Positions 1-9,850 are shown, counted from the stretch's first letter. The stretch: DNA of 64,000 nt from Candidatus Methanoperedens sp. BLZ2 (GCF_002487355.1 NZ_NTMG01000070.1:1-64000); one strand, 5' to 3'. Notes: generated by a model from the sequence alone, not told the origin. Numbers and translations are program-made.

Positions 1-182
1 AACCCTGGGGCTATTACCTCAATAAAAGGTGGGCTATGGGCTCTACTCGACAGTCGTGATATTTTTCTCTGTGTACTCCGTGCCCTCTGTGGTTTTTCAA
101 ACCAGAAGATAATAAGTCTCGAATTCAGTATGATATATCTTTAAGTTTAAGAGTCAAAATAACTCGTATACGATGCAGCAAA

Positions 183-212
183 TCTGCGTTCATCTGCGTT
201 CATCTGCGGTTT
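183..212. repeat. Short tandem repeat TCTGCGTTCA x3
   Basis: Three head-to-tail 10-base units, TCTGCGTTCA twice and then TCTGCGGTTT, lie in a 590-base stretch that has no convincing gene. The whole 1-592 interval holds only this and the inverted repeat at 395-456. It looks like dispersed intergenic repeat material rather than a regulatory site of the neighbouring gene, but copies elsewhere in the genome cannot be seen from this window. Confidence 0.6.
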
Positions 213-394
213 CATTTCTTCAGATTCAATAGCAATCAATGTATCATACAATAGGTAATTATTATATAATTTTAATTATTATCAAGCATTTAAAGAATGC
301 GAAAAACTACTACCGCCCTTTCGTTCACGCAAAAGAAATTTACACCGATTCGATGCACATAATTGGTTATGAGTGAGTATTCAGATGCATTTTT

Positions 395-456
395 GGACCG
401 GATTTACAGGATTTACAGGATGGTAATTAATCCTGTCCATCCTGTAAATCCTGTCC
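395..456. repeat. Imperfect inverted repeat built on GGATTTACAGGAT
   Basis: The left arm, starting GGACCGGATTTACAGGAT, is matched by the reverse complement of the right arm, ending ATCCTGTAAATCCTGTCC. The internal word GGATTTACAGG is itself partly repeated in tandem. The structure can form a long hairpin of more than 20 pairs with a short AT-rich loop. It resembles REP-like intergenic palindromes; no ORF is associated. Confidence 0.7.
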
Positions 457-592
457 AGAATAAATATTCAGACAAGCTCTAATACGTGCCAACATAGCCA
501 TGTAAATGTGCAACACTTTTTTAAGGAGGATACTTCAAGATGATAATTCTATTATTTATATGAATTTATATCTCTTACAGGAGTAATTCTCA

Positions 593-1060
593 TTATGGCC
601 ACCGTATTACTGCCTCCGTACATCTCCAGTTTATTTCTACTTCTTTAGTATTTATGTTAACAACATACGCAGGGTTACATGCGTATTGTTCAATTGTCGG
701 CTTCATATCAATCCACCAGATGCTTGTGCTTTCATTACATGAATAAGTGTCTTTTAGCGTTCCTTGATCACCTATAACACTATTTTTAGCTATTTCCCTG
801 GCTTCTGAAAGACTCATCTTTTTACCAGTTTCATTGCTAACGCAATATATATCCGTAGATGTTGTTGGTTGCACAATTGGGGTCTTCTCTATGTATGTTG
901 TTATTTCTACAACAGGGTTTTTCTTCGTAAGTATTGTTGGTTGCACAGCTGGAGTATCATTCGATACTGTCAAAGCTTTTTCCTGCACACAGCCGCTAAT
1001 AAAAACAAATCCACTTATCAATAATCCCAATAACATTAACATTCTTAATTTAATAATCAT
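593..1060 (-). CDS. Small secreted lipoprotein, function unknown
   Basis: This 155-residue protein starts with a charged MIIKLRML segment and a hydrophobic stretch ending in the lipobox-like ISGC, with Cys at about residue 24, so it is probably exported and lipid-anchored. A threonine/proline/valine-rich linker follows (about residues 30-68), then a compact C-terminal part with several Cys and Trp-Trp that ends in a PepSY-like phrase (Ala-Tyr-Val-Val-Asn-Ile-Asn-Thr-Lys). A GGGGAC ribosome binding site lies just before the ATG. It is divergent from the regulator at 1086 with only 25 bases between. No catalytic motif is seen. Confidence 0.75.
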   Translation of the reverse strand: MIIKLRMLMLLGLLISGFVFISGCVQEKALTVSNDTPAVQPTILTKKNPVVEITTYIEKTPIVQPTTSTDIYCVSNETGKKMSLSEAREIAKNSVIGDQGTLKDTYSCNESTSIWWIDMKPTIEQYACNPAYVVNINTKEVEINWRCTEAVIRWP

Positions 1061-1085
1061 TTTGTCCCCTTAAATTTTTAACTAC

Positions 1086-1526
1086 ATGCTATTTGAAGTG
1101 AACGATTCTATATGTAACGGTCTCGAAATTAAGGAAAATATTTATCCGAGAACGACTTTCACCCTGCCCATGCAAATACGCAGGTGCTGCCCGGCTGATT
1201 GTGCTATCAGGAGTGATTGGGAAAAAGAACTCAAAGAAGAAAAGGATTTTTTGGATGGAACAAATTTCAAAGAAGCAAGTACACTATTAAAACTCCTGGG
1301 TTCTCCTTTGAGGCTTAAAATTGTGATGATGCTTCTTAACAGGGACCACTGCGTATGTGAAATAATATACCAGCTGGATGAAAAACAGAATCTTATATCA
1401 CATAATCTGGGAATACTCAAAAGAAGTAAAATAATAGATTCGTATTATCGTTCCAAACATAAATATTACAAACTTGATGAAAGAGGACTTAAAATTATAA
1501 AATATATCAAAGAGAATATGATGTAA
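1086..1526 (+). CDS. ArsR-family winged-helix regulator with Cys motif
   Basis: The C-terminal ~90 residues form an ArsR/SmtB-type winged helix: the phrase LLGSPLRLKIVMML, then DHCVCEI in the helix-3 position where ArsR proteins carry the CVC metalloid site, and a recognition helix ending at ISHNLGILK. A second cysteine group, RCCPADC, lies nearer the N-terminus, so thiol binding of a metal or metalloid is likely. The first ATG is only 25 bases from the divergent lipoprotein start. ATG 1170 is a strong alternative, because AAAATATTTA at 1135-1144 is placed like a TATA box for a leaderless message starting there. It precedes a methyltransferase by 40 bases and probably controls it. Confidence 0.8.
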   Translation: MLFEVNDSICNGLEIKENIYPRTTFTLPMQIRRCCPADCAIRSDWEKELKEEKDFLDGTNFKEASTLLKLLGSPLRLKIVMMLLNRDHCVCEIIYQLDEKQNLISHNLGILKRSKIIDSYYRSKHKYYKLDERGLKIIKYIKENMM

Positions 1527-1566
1527 ATTGAATGATTTCTTTATTCAATGATTCAGGCGGAAATTC

Positions 1567-2292
1567 ATGGTAACTGTAGAGGAACATTACGAGGATCATC
1601 TGGCAAAGTATTATTCTTGGCTGTTCGGGGATTTTAATAATATAGTGGAGGCAAACCGCCAGTTCTTTATTGTCCATAAGCTCGTACCGGGAGATTCAAA
1701 GATAGCAATAGACCTTGGCGCCGGGTCCGGCTTTGCTTCAATAGCCCTGGCAAAAATAGGTTATAGCGTTATTGCTATTGACCTGTGCCAGGCACTGCTG
1801 GATGAATTAAAATGCCACAGTGGAAGCCTTGATATTACTCCGATAAAAGATGATTTATTGAACTTTACTGCACATTGTCCTGAAAGCGTAGGTTTATGCG
1901 TATGTATGGGCGATACATTGACGCATCTTGATTCTTTTGAAAATGTTAAAAGCCTGTTTGCAGGTGTTTATCGTTCTCTCAAGACAGGTGGGAAATTCGT
2001 TCTCACTTTCAGGGACCTTGTTTTCGAGCTAAAAGGCAAAGAAAGATTTATTCCGGTAAAAAGTGATTCAGAAACTATATTTACCTGCATCCTTGAATAT
2101 GAAAAAGAACATGTAATAGTAAGTGACATGATATATACAAAAAACCAGGTGCTATGGAAGCTGGATGTTAGCAGTTACAGGAAGCTTCGCATTCCGCTGG
2201 AATGGGTAAAAAGGGAACTTCCGGAATCCGGTTTTAAGATAGAGTTATGTGAAAATAATAAAGGCATTATAACTATAATTGCAGGTAAATAA
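1567..2292 (+). CDS. Class I SAM-dependent methyltransferase
   Basis: This 241-residue Rossmann-fold methyltransferase has motif I around residues 47-60 (AIDLGAGSGFASIAL) and a following acidic strand end (VIAIDL) that should bind the SAM ribose. The post-I region (CMGDTLTHL) matches motif IV. The C-terminal half is beta-rich and substrate specific, but the substrate cannot be named. It follows the ArsR-like regulator in the same direction, which hints at a role in metalloid or thiol chemistry; it lacks the conserved cysteine set of ArsM, so arsenite methylation is not claimed. A GGCGG site precedes the ATG. Confidence 0.8.
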   Translation: MVTVEEHYEDHLAKYYSWLFGDFNNIVEANRQFFIVHKLVPGDSKIAIDLGAGSGFASIALAKIGYSVIAIDLCQALLDELKCHSGSLDITPIKDDLLNFTAHCPESVGLCVCMGDTLTHLDSFENVKSLFAGVYRSLKTGGKFVLTFRDLVFELKGKERFIPVKSDSETIFTCILEYEKEHVIVSDMIYTKNQVLWKLDVSSYRKLRIPLEWVKRELPESGFKIELCENNKGIITIIAGK

Positions 2293-2315
2293 AAAAAATC
2301 AAAAAGGGTGGAAGA

Positions 2316-3383
2316 ATGGATATACAGGTTATAAAAACACAGCACAGTAGAGTTGGTGAAACAGATTTTGAGAATCTTGGATTTGGGGAAGTTTTTTCAG
2401 ATCACATGTTCAGTATGGAATACAAGAATAATGAGTGGGCATCACCGCAAATTATCCCTTATGGCAAGATCGGGATATTTCCTTCGTTATGTTCACTGCA
2501 TTACGGACAGGTAGTCTTTGAAGGCTTAAAGGCGTTTAACACGAAAAAAGGGATACATGTATTCCGCCCGGAGAAATATCATGAGCGGCTGAATAAGTCA
2601 TGCCATAGGCTATGTATCCCTGAGATCGAATATGGAGCATTTATTGAAGGATTAACAGAACTCCTGAAACTTGACCGGAAATGGGTCAGTGGAAAAAAGG
2701 GCAACTCACTGTACATACGTCCATTTATATTTGCCACAGACAATTTCCTCGGCGTTAAAATATCAAAAACCTACAGGTTTATGATCATAACCTCGCCTGT
2801 CGGAGCTTATTATGCAGAGGGTTTTAATCCCATCAGGCTGGTAACATCAGGTAAGTATGTCCGTGCAGCTAAAGGCGGGCTGGGCGCTGCCAAAACACCT
2901 GCAAACTACGCTGCAAGCCTGCTGCCTGCCGAAGAGGCAAAACACAATGGATTCTCGCAGGTTTTATGGCTTGACGGTATCGAGAAAAAATATATTGAGG
3001 AAAGCGGAGCCATGAACGTATTTTTCTTCATGGATGATGAACTGGTCACCCCTTCCCTGGAAAGCTGCATACTTGAAGGAGTTACACGAAATACAGTGAT
3101 ACATTTAGCAAGAGAATCAGGGGTTCGCGTGCAAGAGAGAAGAATATCAATAGATGAAATACTGTCAGCATCAAAGGAGGGCAGGTTGAAAGAGGTTTTC
3201 GGGACAGGAACAGCCGCTGTTATCTCGCCTGTCGGCACGATCCGGCATAACGATATTCTTATATCCATAAACGGTGGAAAAACCGGCGCATTAGCGCGGA
3301 AGTTATATGATGATATAACCAGCATCCATTACGGGGATAAAGAGAATGATAATGATTTCGGCTGGCGTCACTGGATCACATGA
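2316..3383 (+). CDS. ilvE: Branched-chain amino acid aminotransferase
   Basis: A fold-type IV PLP aminotransferase of 355 residues, which is the length of the longer (class II) BCAT group. It transfers the amino group between glutamate and the 2-oxo acids of valine, leucine and isoleucine. The likely PLP lysine is Lys193 in GAAKTPANYAAS, and the phosphate-binding loop follows in EGVTRNTVI. The substrate-facing phrase YGQVVFEGLKAF is near residues 62-74. A GGTGG ribosome binding site sits before ATG 2316. It is separated from the upstream methyltransferase by 23 bases and may be cotranscribed. ilvD lies 18 kb away. Confidence 0.93.
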   Translation: MDIQVIKTQHSRVGETDFENLGFGEVFSDHMFSMEYKNNEWASPQIIPYGKIGIFPSLCSLHYGQVVFEGLKAFNTKKGIHVFRPEKYHERLNKSCHRLCIPEIEYGAFIEGLTELLKLDRKWVSGKKGNSLYIRPFIFATDNFLGVKISKTYRFMIITSPVGAYYAEGFNPIRLVTSGKYVRAAKGGLGAAKTPANYAASLLPAEEAKHNGFSQVLWLDGIEKKYIEESGAMNVFFFMDDELVTPSLESCILEGVTRNTVIHLARESGVRVQERRISIDEILSASKEGRLKEVFGTGTAAVISPVGTIRHNDILISINGGKTGALARKLYDDITSIHYGDKENDNDFGWRHWIT

Positions 3384-3541
3384 AAACACTGCGGGTGACG
3401 TATTGAGTTTGCTGAACTGGATTAACAATCAACTTATAAAATAGCTGAAGTTGAAGAATTGGGACATAAGATAGTATTTAATAGAATAAACTCTAAAATG
3501 CTAATATAGCAATCTATTATAAAAAAACCGGAGTGAAATAT

Positions 3542-4732
3542 ATGACAGTGGAATTAAAAGAAGGCGTTTACTGGGTTGGAGTTGTTGACTGGAATATCAA
3601 ACAGTTTCACGGCCACGAATATTCGACACACCGTGGAACGACCTATAATGCATACCTTATAATTGATGAAAAAATCGCTCTCGTTGACACGGTCTGGGGC
3701 CCTTATTCGCAAGAGATGATAAAGAACATTGAAAAGATCATCGATGTAAAGAAGATCGATTACGTGATCGCAAACCATGCCGAGGTTGACCATTCAGGGG
3801 GGCTTCCTGAATTGATGAAGCTTATCCCGAATGCTACTGTAGTCGTTTCGGAAAAAGGAAGAGAGAGTATTCCAAAGCATTATCATGAAGACTGGAATTT
3901 CAAGGTCGTAAAGACCGGTGATAGCATAAGCCTCGGGAAAAACAGCCTTGTTTTCGTAGCTGCGCCAATGCTTCACTGGCCGGACAGCATGTTCACATAT
4001 CTTACAGGTAAAAATATACTGATGCCAAACGATGCTTTCGGCATGCATTTTGCATCCTCTTCCCGTTTCAATGATGAAGTCGATGAGATAGAGGTGTACC
4101 AGGAAGCAATTAAATTCTATGCAAATATCCTCACGCCTTTTAGTGATCTTGTCATCAGGAAAATAGATGAATTCAAGAAATTGAACATTCCGGTGGATAT
4201 TATTGCGCCCAGCCACGGAATAATCTGGAGGAAAGACCCCCTTCAGATAGTAAATAAATATTATGAATGGGCACAGGGAAAAAATGACGGCTCGGTTGTG
4301 ATCATATATGATACAATGTGGAAAGCCACGGAAAAAATGGGGGAAGCCATCGCGCAGGGACTTGAAAAAGAAGGCGTGAAATATAAATTTTTTAATATGG
4401 CAGTATGCGACAGGAACGATGTACTTACAGAGGTTTTTAAGACAAAAGGCATCATTATCGGTTCACCGGCATTGAATAGTGGTCTTTTGCCAACTATAAA
4501 GCCAATACTTGAAGACCTTAAGGGATTGAAGTTCAAGAATAAAGTTGGCGCAGCTTTCGGATCATATGGATGGAGCGGTGAAAATGTCAAGCATATTGAG
4601 GAAACGCTCGAAAAGGCAAAGATAAAGGTCCTCCAGGAAGGTATAAAATTCAAATGGCAGCCCTCAAAAGAGGAACTTGATAAATGCGTGGAATTCGGAA
4701 GGCAGTTCGCACAAAAAATGAAAGCTGCATAA
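3542..4732 (+). CDS. fprA: FprA-type flavodiiron protein (F420H2 oxidase)
   Basis: The N-terminal ~250 residues are a metallo-beta-lactamase diiron domain with HAEVDH as the metal ligand motif, and the C-terminal ~145 residues are a flavodoxin domain (VVIIYDTMWKATEKM). In methanogens this enzyme reduces O2 to water with F420H2 and protects oxygen-sensitive enzymes in the cytoplasm. I place the start at ATG 3542 because GGAGTG at 3530-3535 lies at the right distance; a GTG at 3533 would overlap that site. The resulting 396 residues are normal for the family. The gene is monocistronic, with a 150-base upstream gap. Confidence 0.92.
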   Translation: MTVELKEGVYWVGVVDWNIKQFHGHEYSTHRGTTYNAYLIIDEKIALVDTVWGPYSQEMIKNIEKIIDVKKIDYVIANHAEVDHSGGLPELMKLIPNATVVVSEKGRESIPKHYHEDWNFKVVKTGDSISLGKNSLVFVAAPMLHWPDSMFTYLTGKNILMPNDAFGMHFASSSRFNDEVDEIEVYQEAIKFYANILTPFSDLVIRKIDEFKKLNIPVDIIAPSHGIIWRKDPLQIVNKYYEWAQGKNDGSVVIIYDTMWKATEKMGEAIAQGLEKEGVKYKFFNMAVCDRNDVLTEVFKTKGIIIGSPALNSGLLPTIKPILEDLKGLKFKNKVGAAFGSYGWSGENVKHIEETLEKAKIKVLQEGIKFKWQPSKEELDKCVEFGRQFAQKMKAA

Positions 4733-4762
4733 TTCTATATTACCGGACATTAACGTTTAACG

Positions 4763-5635
4763 TTAATGAACGATCTTCGTAATATCTATTTCAAGTATAT
4801 CCTCTGCTCCAAGTGCCTTGAGCCTTGGTATCAGGATATTGATCTCACTCTTACTTACCACGGTTTCAACCGCATAATAATCAGATTTATAGAGTTTTGA
4901 GACCGTTGGCCTTTTCATTGCTGGTAGACCGCTTACTACAGCATCAAGTTTGTCTTCAGGGACATTCATTACTATGAAAACTTTGCCGCGCGCTTCAAGT
5001 ACTGCCTGCAAAAGGATCCTTATCTCTTCGATCTCTTTTCGTTTCACAGGGTCTTTCATTGATTTCTTATTGGCGATGAGTTTTGTATTTGATTCAAGAA
5101 TGATATCCACGATCTTTAACCCATTTTTCCGCAGGGTCGATCCTGTTTCGGTCAAATCCACGATTACATCCACAAGTTCAGGGACTTTTGCTTCAGTCGC
5201 GCCATAGGAATAACGAAGATCCACCGGTATTCCAAGCTTATCAAAAAATTTCTTCGTGAGGTTCGGGTATTCAGTCGAAACCCTGCTTCCAGGTTTAATG
5301 TCCTTTGCGCTCTTGATGTCCTTCTCATTCGGAACTGCGATCACGATTTTGACAATACCTTCACCCATCTTGCTATAGAACATATCTGCGACTTCCACAA
5401 TATCAGAATCGGATTCCATGACCCAGTCCTTTCCGGAGATACCCAGGTCAAAATAACCCTCTTCAACATATTTTGGGATTTCCTGGGGCCGCAGTATCTT
5501 GACTTTCCTTATTCGTGGGTCTTTTACTGTTGGATTGTACTCACGATCGGTTTTTCTGATCTCAAGGTCTGCTTGTTTGAATAAAAGGAGAGTCTGTTCT
5601 TCAAGACTTCCCTTGGGGAGAGCGAGGTCTAACAT
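4763..5635 (-). CDS. hisG: ATP phosphoribosyltransferase, long form
   Basis: This enzyme performs the first step of histidine synthesis, joining ATP and PRPP. At 290 residues it is the long HisG, with the C-terminal ~75-residue ACT-like regulatory domain that allows feedback inhibition by histidine without HisZ. The PRPP-binding phrase DLTETGSTL is at residues 160-168 and the N-terminal LALPKGSL is typical. It is isolated from other his genes here; hisA is at 31.1 kb. It converges with fprA, with only 30 bases between the stop codons. Confidence 0.95.
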   Translation of the reverse strand: MLDLALPKGSLEEQTLLLFKQADLEIRKTDREYNPTVKDPRIRKVKILRPQEIPKYVEEGYFDLGISGKDWVMESDSDIVEVADMFYSKMGEGIVKIVIAVPNEKDIKSAKDIKPGSRVSTEYPNLTKKFFDKLGIPVDLRYSYGATEAKVPELVDVIVDLTETGSTLRKNGLKIVDIILESNTKLIANKKSMKDPVKRKEIEEIRILLQAVLEARGKVFIVMNVPEDKLDAVVSGLPAMKRPTVSKLYKSDYYAVETVVSKSEINILIPRLKALGAEDILEIDITKIVH

Positions 5636-5678
5636 AATAATTCGGATTCCTAAATGGATTCACGGATTAAAAGCTTTG

Positions 5679-6116
5679 CTAACTATTCCTGCTTCTCTTA
5701 ACAAGTTTGGTCTTATTGAATATGACCTCAAGAATTCCGTTCTTGTATGTGGTTTTGATTCCGGTTTTATTGATCCTTGCAGGCAATTCTACCATTTCAT
5801 TCACTAAATTTTGCGGATTATTTGCATAAATTCCAAGAGTTTTTCCCGAACATGTTAACATAATGTCTTTTGGTTCAATTTCCGCAAGTCCTATTAAAAC
5901 ATATATGTTTTTTTCAGTTTCAAGTACATCCACTGGCGTTTTGTCTTTTCTCGTTATAAAAATATCTCCCGGATTTGCAGCCATTACCGGTATAATGTTA
6001 ACAGATATGGAGATGTTTACCGGTTTTTTATCCGGAATATTCATATCATCCATGATATCATTCAATGTTTCTTCCAATTTTTCAATGAATTCCTCGAAAT
6101 CATTTATTTTTTTCAT
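5679..6116 (-). CDS. Hsp20 / alpha-crystallin-like small chaperone
   Basis: This 145-residue protein has an N-terminal helical segment (about 1-30, rich in Asp and Glu) and a beta-sandwich resembling the Hsp20/CS fold: PVDVLETEKNIYVLIGL in the first strands and a final GIKTTYKNGILEVIF, which matches the A-x-x-x-N-G-x-L consensus of small heat shock proteins. I choose ATG 6116; a longer in-frame start at 6176 would run back through the end of cdc48. Only 10 bases separate it from the cdc48 stop, so the two chaperone genes are one transcription unit. Confidence 0.8.
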   Translation of the reverse strand: MKKINDFEEFIEKLEETLNDIMDDMNIPDKKPVNISISVNIIPVMAANPGDIFITRKDKTPVDVLETEKNIYVLIGLAEIEPKDIMLTCSGKTLGIYANNPQNLVNEMVELPARINKTGIKTTYKNGILEVIFNKTKLVKRSRNS

Positions 6117-6126
6117 GTTTATATCT

Positions 6127-8595
6127 TCATTTCGTGTTCTTGTTGATAGCTTTTGTGATGTCAGCCATCGTCTCATATTCTTTTTGATCCCATTGTGTGG
6201 GTCTTACCATAGTAAAAGCTTTCTCAAAATGTTCCATTCTTATCTGTATCTTCTCAGCTTCTTTCCTAACATTTTCTCTATCCATCCCAGGTTTAATAAC
6301 CTCCCGGAGGGCAAGTATTGCAGCATGGCGGCATACTGCTTCAATATCAGCTCCTACATAGTTTTCTAACTTCTCTGTATATATGCTTAGCATACCGTTT
6401 TCCTTTTGTGTAATGAGTTCACCAATTCTATCATTATCGATTATAACAGTCACTTTCGATTTTTCATCGTCAAGAGTTAGCGAAATAGAATTATTCTCAT
6501 CAAATACTCTTATTGTTTTATTTTCATCAATTTTTTCAATGGTTATTTTTTTCCATTCAATCCCATATTTTTCACTGAGAAATTCTATAAGTTTCTCGTT
6601 ATCGCTTCCAGGAATGTTATCCCAACAAAATAAATATCTTCGTAGAAGTTTTCTTATATTGACATCAGGGGATAATGGCATATCAGTAAGATGAATCTTG
6701 AAGATCTTTTCTTTGTCTTTCAAGTCAGGAGGCCTTATATATATAAGTCTGTCAAACCGCCCTGGCCGAAGCAGTGCAGGATCTACCATTTCCGGGCGGT
6801 TAGTTGCAGCTATAATAACAACATTTTTTAATTCTTCTAACCCATCTATTTCAGTTAGGAACTGACTTACCACTCTTTCCGTAACGCCTGAGTCAAATCC
6901 ACTTATACGTGCAGGGACTATCGAATCGATCTCATCGAAGAAAATAATCGTGGGTGCAGCTTGTCTTGCTTTCCTGAATGTTTCTCTTATTGCTTTCTCA
7001 GATTCCCCCACATACTTACTAAGGAGTTCAGGCCCCTTGATACTTATGAAATTTGCCTCACTTTCAGTAGCAATAGCTTTTGCAAGCAGTGTTTTTCCAG
7101 TTCCGGGAGGCCCATAAAGCAAAACGCCTTTAGGAGGTTTTATGTGTATAGCTTCAAAAGCTTCGGGATATTTCAGGGGCCATTCAACTGCCTCGATGAG
7201 CTCCTGTTTGACCGATTCCAGGCCCCCGATCTCTGTCCACCGCACAGCTGGAACTTCGATGAATACTTCACGAAGTGCGGACGGCTCGATATTCTGGAGT
7301 GCATTCTGGAAATCTTCTTTTGTCACACAAATTTTTTCCATTATTTCAGCCGGGATCTCTTCTTCAATGTTGATCCGGGGAAGAATATTCCGGATAGCAT
7401 GCATGGCAGCTTCCTTGCAAAGCGAAGAGAGATCAGCGCCCACAAAACCATGCGTCATATCTGCGATCTCGCGTAAGCCTTTTTCTTCTGACATATCCTC
7501 AGCAAGAGGCATACCCCTTGTGTGTATCTGGAGTACATCAAAGCGTCCAAGCCTGTCAGGGATACCGATTTCTATCTCGCGGTCAAAACGCCCCCCGCGC
7601 CGAAGGGCAGCATCCACGGCATTTGGCCTGTTCGTTGCTGCAATTACAATTACCTGGCCTCGTTTTTTCAGGCCGTCCATCAAAGACAGAAGCTGCGCAA
7701 CAACACGTCTTTCCACTTCACCTGTGACTTCTTCTCTCTTAGGTGCGATACTGTCAATTTCATCTATGAAAATGATTGTAGGAGCGCTCTTTTCTGCTTC
7801 TTCGAAGATCTCACGGATGTGCTTCTCGGATTCACCATAGAATTTACTCATTATCTCAGGACCGCTTATCGAAACAAAATTCGCATCGGTCTCATTTGCT
7901 ACAGCTTTTGCGATCATTGTCTTCCCTGTGCCTGGTGGACCGTGAAGCATAACACCTTTTGGCGGCTCGATACCGAGTTTTTCGAAGAGTTCAGGGTGCC
8001 GGAGCGGAAGTTCTATCATTTCCCTGATAAGACCGATCTCACGCCGCAGGCCCCCGATATCTTCATAGGTGAGATGGGTTTGTCGCACTTCGATATCTTC
8101 TATGACCTCTTCTTTTACAACAAGGCTTGTTGTCCTTGACACGATAACAGGGCTCTGGGGCTGTGTTGATATGACAATGAATGATAAAGGATTGCTTACT
8201 GTTTCTACGCGCAGGCGCTGTCCTTTTGTGACGGGCCGTCCTTCAAGAAGCCGGATCAGATATTGTGGACCCCCAACGAGGCGTATTTGCTCGGTCGGGG
8301 CAAGGACCACTCTTTTTGCCACCTGCGGGGTTGATTTCTGGAGATATATTTTATCATCTATTCCCACGCGGGCATTTGCTCTTATACTCCCATCTATCCT
8401 TATCAGATCCATCCCCTGGTCCTCAGGATATCCGGGTGCTGCGATAACACACGCTTTTTCTTTACCGACCACCATTACCACATCCCCGCTTAAGATACCT
8501 ATTTGTTCCATGATATCCCGATCTATTCGCGCAATATCCCTGCCTACGTCCCTGTGATGGGCTTCGGCAACCCTCAGCATTATTCTATCGTTCAT
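6127..8595 (-). CDS. cdc48: Cdc48/VAT-type AAA ATPase with an inserted domain
   Basis: A double-ring unfoldase that extracts and unfolds proteins for the proteasome. The N-terminal double-psi barrel and 4-residue-linker region occupy about residues 1-180. Walker A motifs GPPGTGKT are at residues 219-226 (D1) and 495-502 (D2), with Walker [10 protein letters not shown] and IIFFDEIDS. At 822 residues it is longer than usual because the lid part of D2 is interrupted: after VNIRKL a foreign stretch runs from LFCWD at residue 655 for 85 residues, and the normal [12 protein letters not shown] resumes right after it. The frame is kept, so the protein may still work. It is followed by the hsp20 gene after 10 bases. 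Confidence 0.96.
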   Translation of the reverse strand: MNDRIMLRVAEAHHRDVGRDIARIDRDIMEQIGILSGDVVMVVGKEKACVIAAPGYPEDQGMDLIRIDGSIRANARVGIDDKIYLQKSTPQVAKRVVLAPTEQIRLVGGPQYLIRLLEGRPVTKGQRLRVETVSNPLSFIVISTQPQSPVIVSRTTSLVVKEEVIEDIEVRQTHLTYEDIGGLRREIGLIREMIELPLRHPELFEKLGIEPPKGVMLHGPPGTGKTMIAKAVANETDANFVSISGPEIMSKFYGESEKHIREIFEEAEKSAPTIIFIDEIDSIAPKREEVTGEVERRVVAQLLSLMDGLKKRGQVIVIAATNRPNAVDAALRRGGRFDREIEIGIPDRLGRFDVLQIHTRGMPLAEDMSEEKGLREIADMTHGFVGADLSSLCKEAAMHAIRNILPRINIEEEIPAEIMEKICVTKEDFQNALQNIEPSALREVFIEVPAVRWTEIGGLESVKQELIEAVEWPLKYPEAFEAIHIKPPKGVLLYGPPGTGKTLLAKAIATESEANFISIKGPELLSKYVGESEKAIRETFRKARQAAPTIIFFDEIDSIVPARISGFDSGVTERVVSQFLTEIDGLEELKNVVIIAATNRPEMVDPALLRPGRFDRLIYIRPPDLKDKEKIFKIHLTDMPLSPDVNIRKLLRRYLFCWDNIPGSDNEKLIEFLSEKYGIEWKKITIEKIDENKTIRVFDENNSISLTLDDEKSKVTVIIDNDRIGELITQKENGMLSIYTEKLENYVGADIEAVCRHAAILALREVIKPGMDRENVRKEAEKIQIRMEHFEKAFTMVRPTQWDQKEYETMADITKAINKNTK
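6379..6633 (-). other. In-frame inserted LFCWD...SIY domain within cdc48
   Basis: These 85 codons encode a segment beginning [15 protein letters not shown] and ending ENGMLSIY. It is absent from what I know of the AAA lid, where RKL should lead almost directly into the helix before [10 protein letters not shown]. The same segment occurs at 11866-12123 inside an unrelated protein, with about 40 percent identity by eye: LFCWD, the N-x-KL-x-x-FL pattern, NKTIR, the DE-x-S-x-V-x-x-x-ID pattern and ENG-x-x-x-IY are shared. The DNA word TTTTGTTGGGAT is identical in both. It lacks intein splice residues and must be translated as part of the host. Confidence 0.85.
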
Positions 8596-8710
8596 GTTTA
8601 TTCCAGATTATATTTTTGTCGTGATAATATTTAAATTCATATCATCAGCATGTCATTTTTATGAATTGATTTTCACTTCATTTAGTCTTGAGAGCCGCAC
8701 TCCGGTCAAA

Positions 8711-9601
8711 TCAAACATCATCAAGCATCAAAAATCCATAGAACAACTTTGTCTCCATCTCACCAAAGCCTTCCAGATCATCCTGTTCTATCGTAACACC
8801 GTTTAACGCTGCCAGTGCCCCCTCAGTTTTTGAGGTTTCATGAAGTTGAATAGTATCCGCAGTTATTTTACCCAGGATACGGCTGTTTCGTCCTATCCTG
8901 ACTTTTCCTTTTGTTGAAATAAGATTCCCATGGATTGTACAGCCTTTACCTATACTGATATCGCCCGAAGTGCGGATGCTTCCGAACAATGTATCATGGT
9001 TTCCCATAGACATTGATCTTGATCTGAAATTACCGAGCAGGCGGCAATGGCTTCCGACTATTGCGCGTGTGTTGGCCCTTATTGTATTAAGGTCAATTTT
9101 TGCCCTGTTCGGGATTGACAATATTTTATTCTCCGGGGTATTATCCGAGAAAAGCTCTTCGAGCGCTTTTTCCACTTCTTCTTCACTGCCAAGTTGCAGC
9201 AGCGCCATCAAATAAAAGAAAATGAACATTACAACGGGAAGAGGCTGGCGTACTACCAGCCATCCTTTTACATCGTACCCACCATCGATCTTTACATTAT
9301 TCCCAACATCAAGATTTCCTGTCGCAAAGAGTTTTCCTGATATTTTGACAAATTCTCCCAGATATGCATCAGACTTTGTCCTGACTTCCCCCTGTATTTC
9401 TGACCACATATCGATGCGGACGTCATCCCTGGAAATGATATTTCCATTGATCTTGACGTGCTCACCAGCGACAATCAGGTTAGCGATCAGGCCATAGCCC
9501 AATTCTGCATAATTTCCCACAAGAATATCTCCCTGGACAACGATAGAGTGCTCTTCCATGACAGTATGATCGGGTATTATGAGTCCTTTCTGTTCAGCCA
9601 A
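8711..9601 (-). CDS. Left-handed beta-helix (bactofilin/acyltransferase-like) protein
   Basis: The 296-residue protein is made of short repeats typical of left-handed or bactofilin-type beta helices: VVQGDILVGNYAELGYG, KINGNIISRDDVRI and SIGKGCTIHGNLI show the regular G-x-x-x-I periodicity in two blocks, residues ~10-110 and ~170-270. A hydrophobic segment at about residues 122-138 (PLPVVMFIFFYLMALL) may anchor it to the membrane between the blocks. It could be a polymer-forming scaffold or a sugar-modifying acyltransferase; no catalytic His motif is obvious. The start codon is TTG at 9601; the next in-frame ATG is residue 15. Confidence 0.7.
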   Translation of the reverse strand: MAEQKGLIIPDHTVMEEHSIVVQGDILVGNYAELGYGLIANLIVAGEHVKINGNIISRDDVRIDMWSEIQGEVRTKSDAYLGEFVKISGKLFATGNLDVGNNVKIDGGYDVKGWLVVRQPLPVVMFIFFYLMALLQLGSEEEVEKALEELFSDNTPENKILSIPNRAKIDLNTIRANTRAIVGSHCRLLGNFRSRSMSMGNHDTLFGSIRTSGDISIGKGCTIHGNLISTKGKVRIGRNSRILGKITADTIQLHETSKTEGALAALNGVTIEQDDLEGFGEMETKLFYGFLMLDDV

Positions 9602-9676
9602 AAGCCAGAGCCTCTACACTCTGTATAGTTGCAGGGTATGATAAATATTAATATCAAATAGACCGATTTAACATCT

Positions 9677-9850
9677 ATGTGTGAACTAAAAGTAATCCTC
9701 AAAGGAAAAACGATCATGGAAGATGTGGTGCGAATCACACAGGAAAAGGAAAATATCATACTCCAGAGCCTGCTTGGGGAGAGTAAGACCGTTCGTGGCA
9801 GGATCAAGGATGTCAATCTGACAAAACAGGAAGCTATAATAGAATGTTAA
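9677..9850 (+). CDS. cooT: CooT-family small nickel-binding protein
   Basis: A 57-residue protein beginning MCELKVILKGK. CooT proteins are ~60-residue beta-barrel dimers that bind nickel through the conserved N-terminal Met-Cys pair, and here Cys2 is present, followed by the family pattern of alternating strands (VVRITQEKENIIL). A final Cys57 ends the protein. The function is probably nickel storage or delivery to a nickel enzyme such as CO dehydrogenase, hydrogenase or methyl-CoM reductase, none of which is in the window. The gene ends 49 bases before the AIR-synthase-like gene and could be cotranscribed with it. Confidence 0.75.
   Translation: MCELKVILKGKTIMEDVVRITQEKENIILQSLLGESKTVRGRIKDVNLTKQEAIIEC

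Noticed and set aside
1567-2292. Arsenite methyltransferase assignment
   Set aside because: The preceding regulator is ArsR-like, but the enzyme lacks the conserved cysteine set of ArsM.
6379-6633. Intein in Cdc48
   Set aside because: The segment is far shorter than an intein and has no N-terminal Cys/Ser nor the His-Asn end needed for splicing.
7142-7840. A 232-codon open frame opposite cdc48
   Set aside because: It lies entirely opposite the cdc48 coding region, which has full family support, and its sequence has no recognisable motif.
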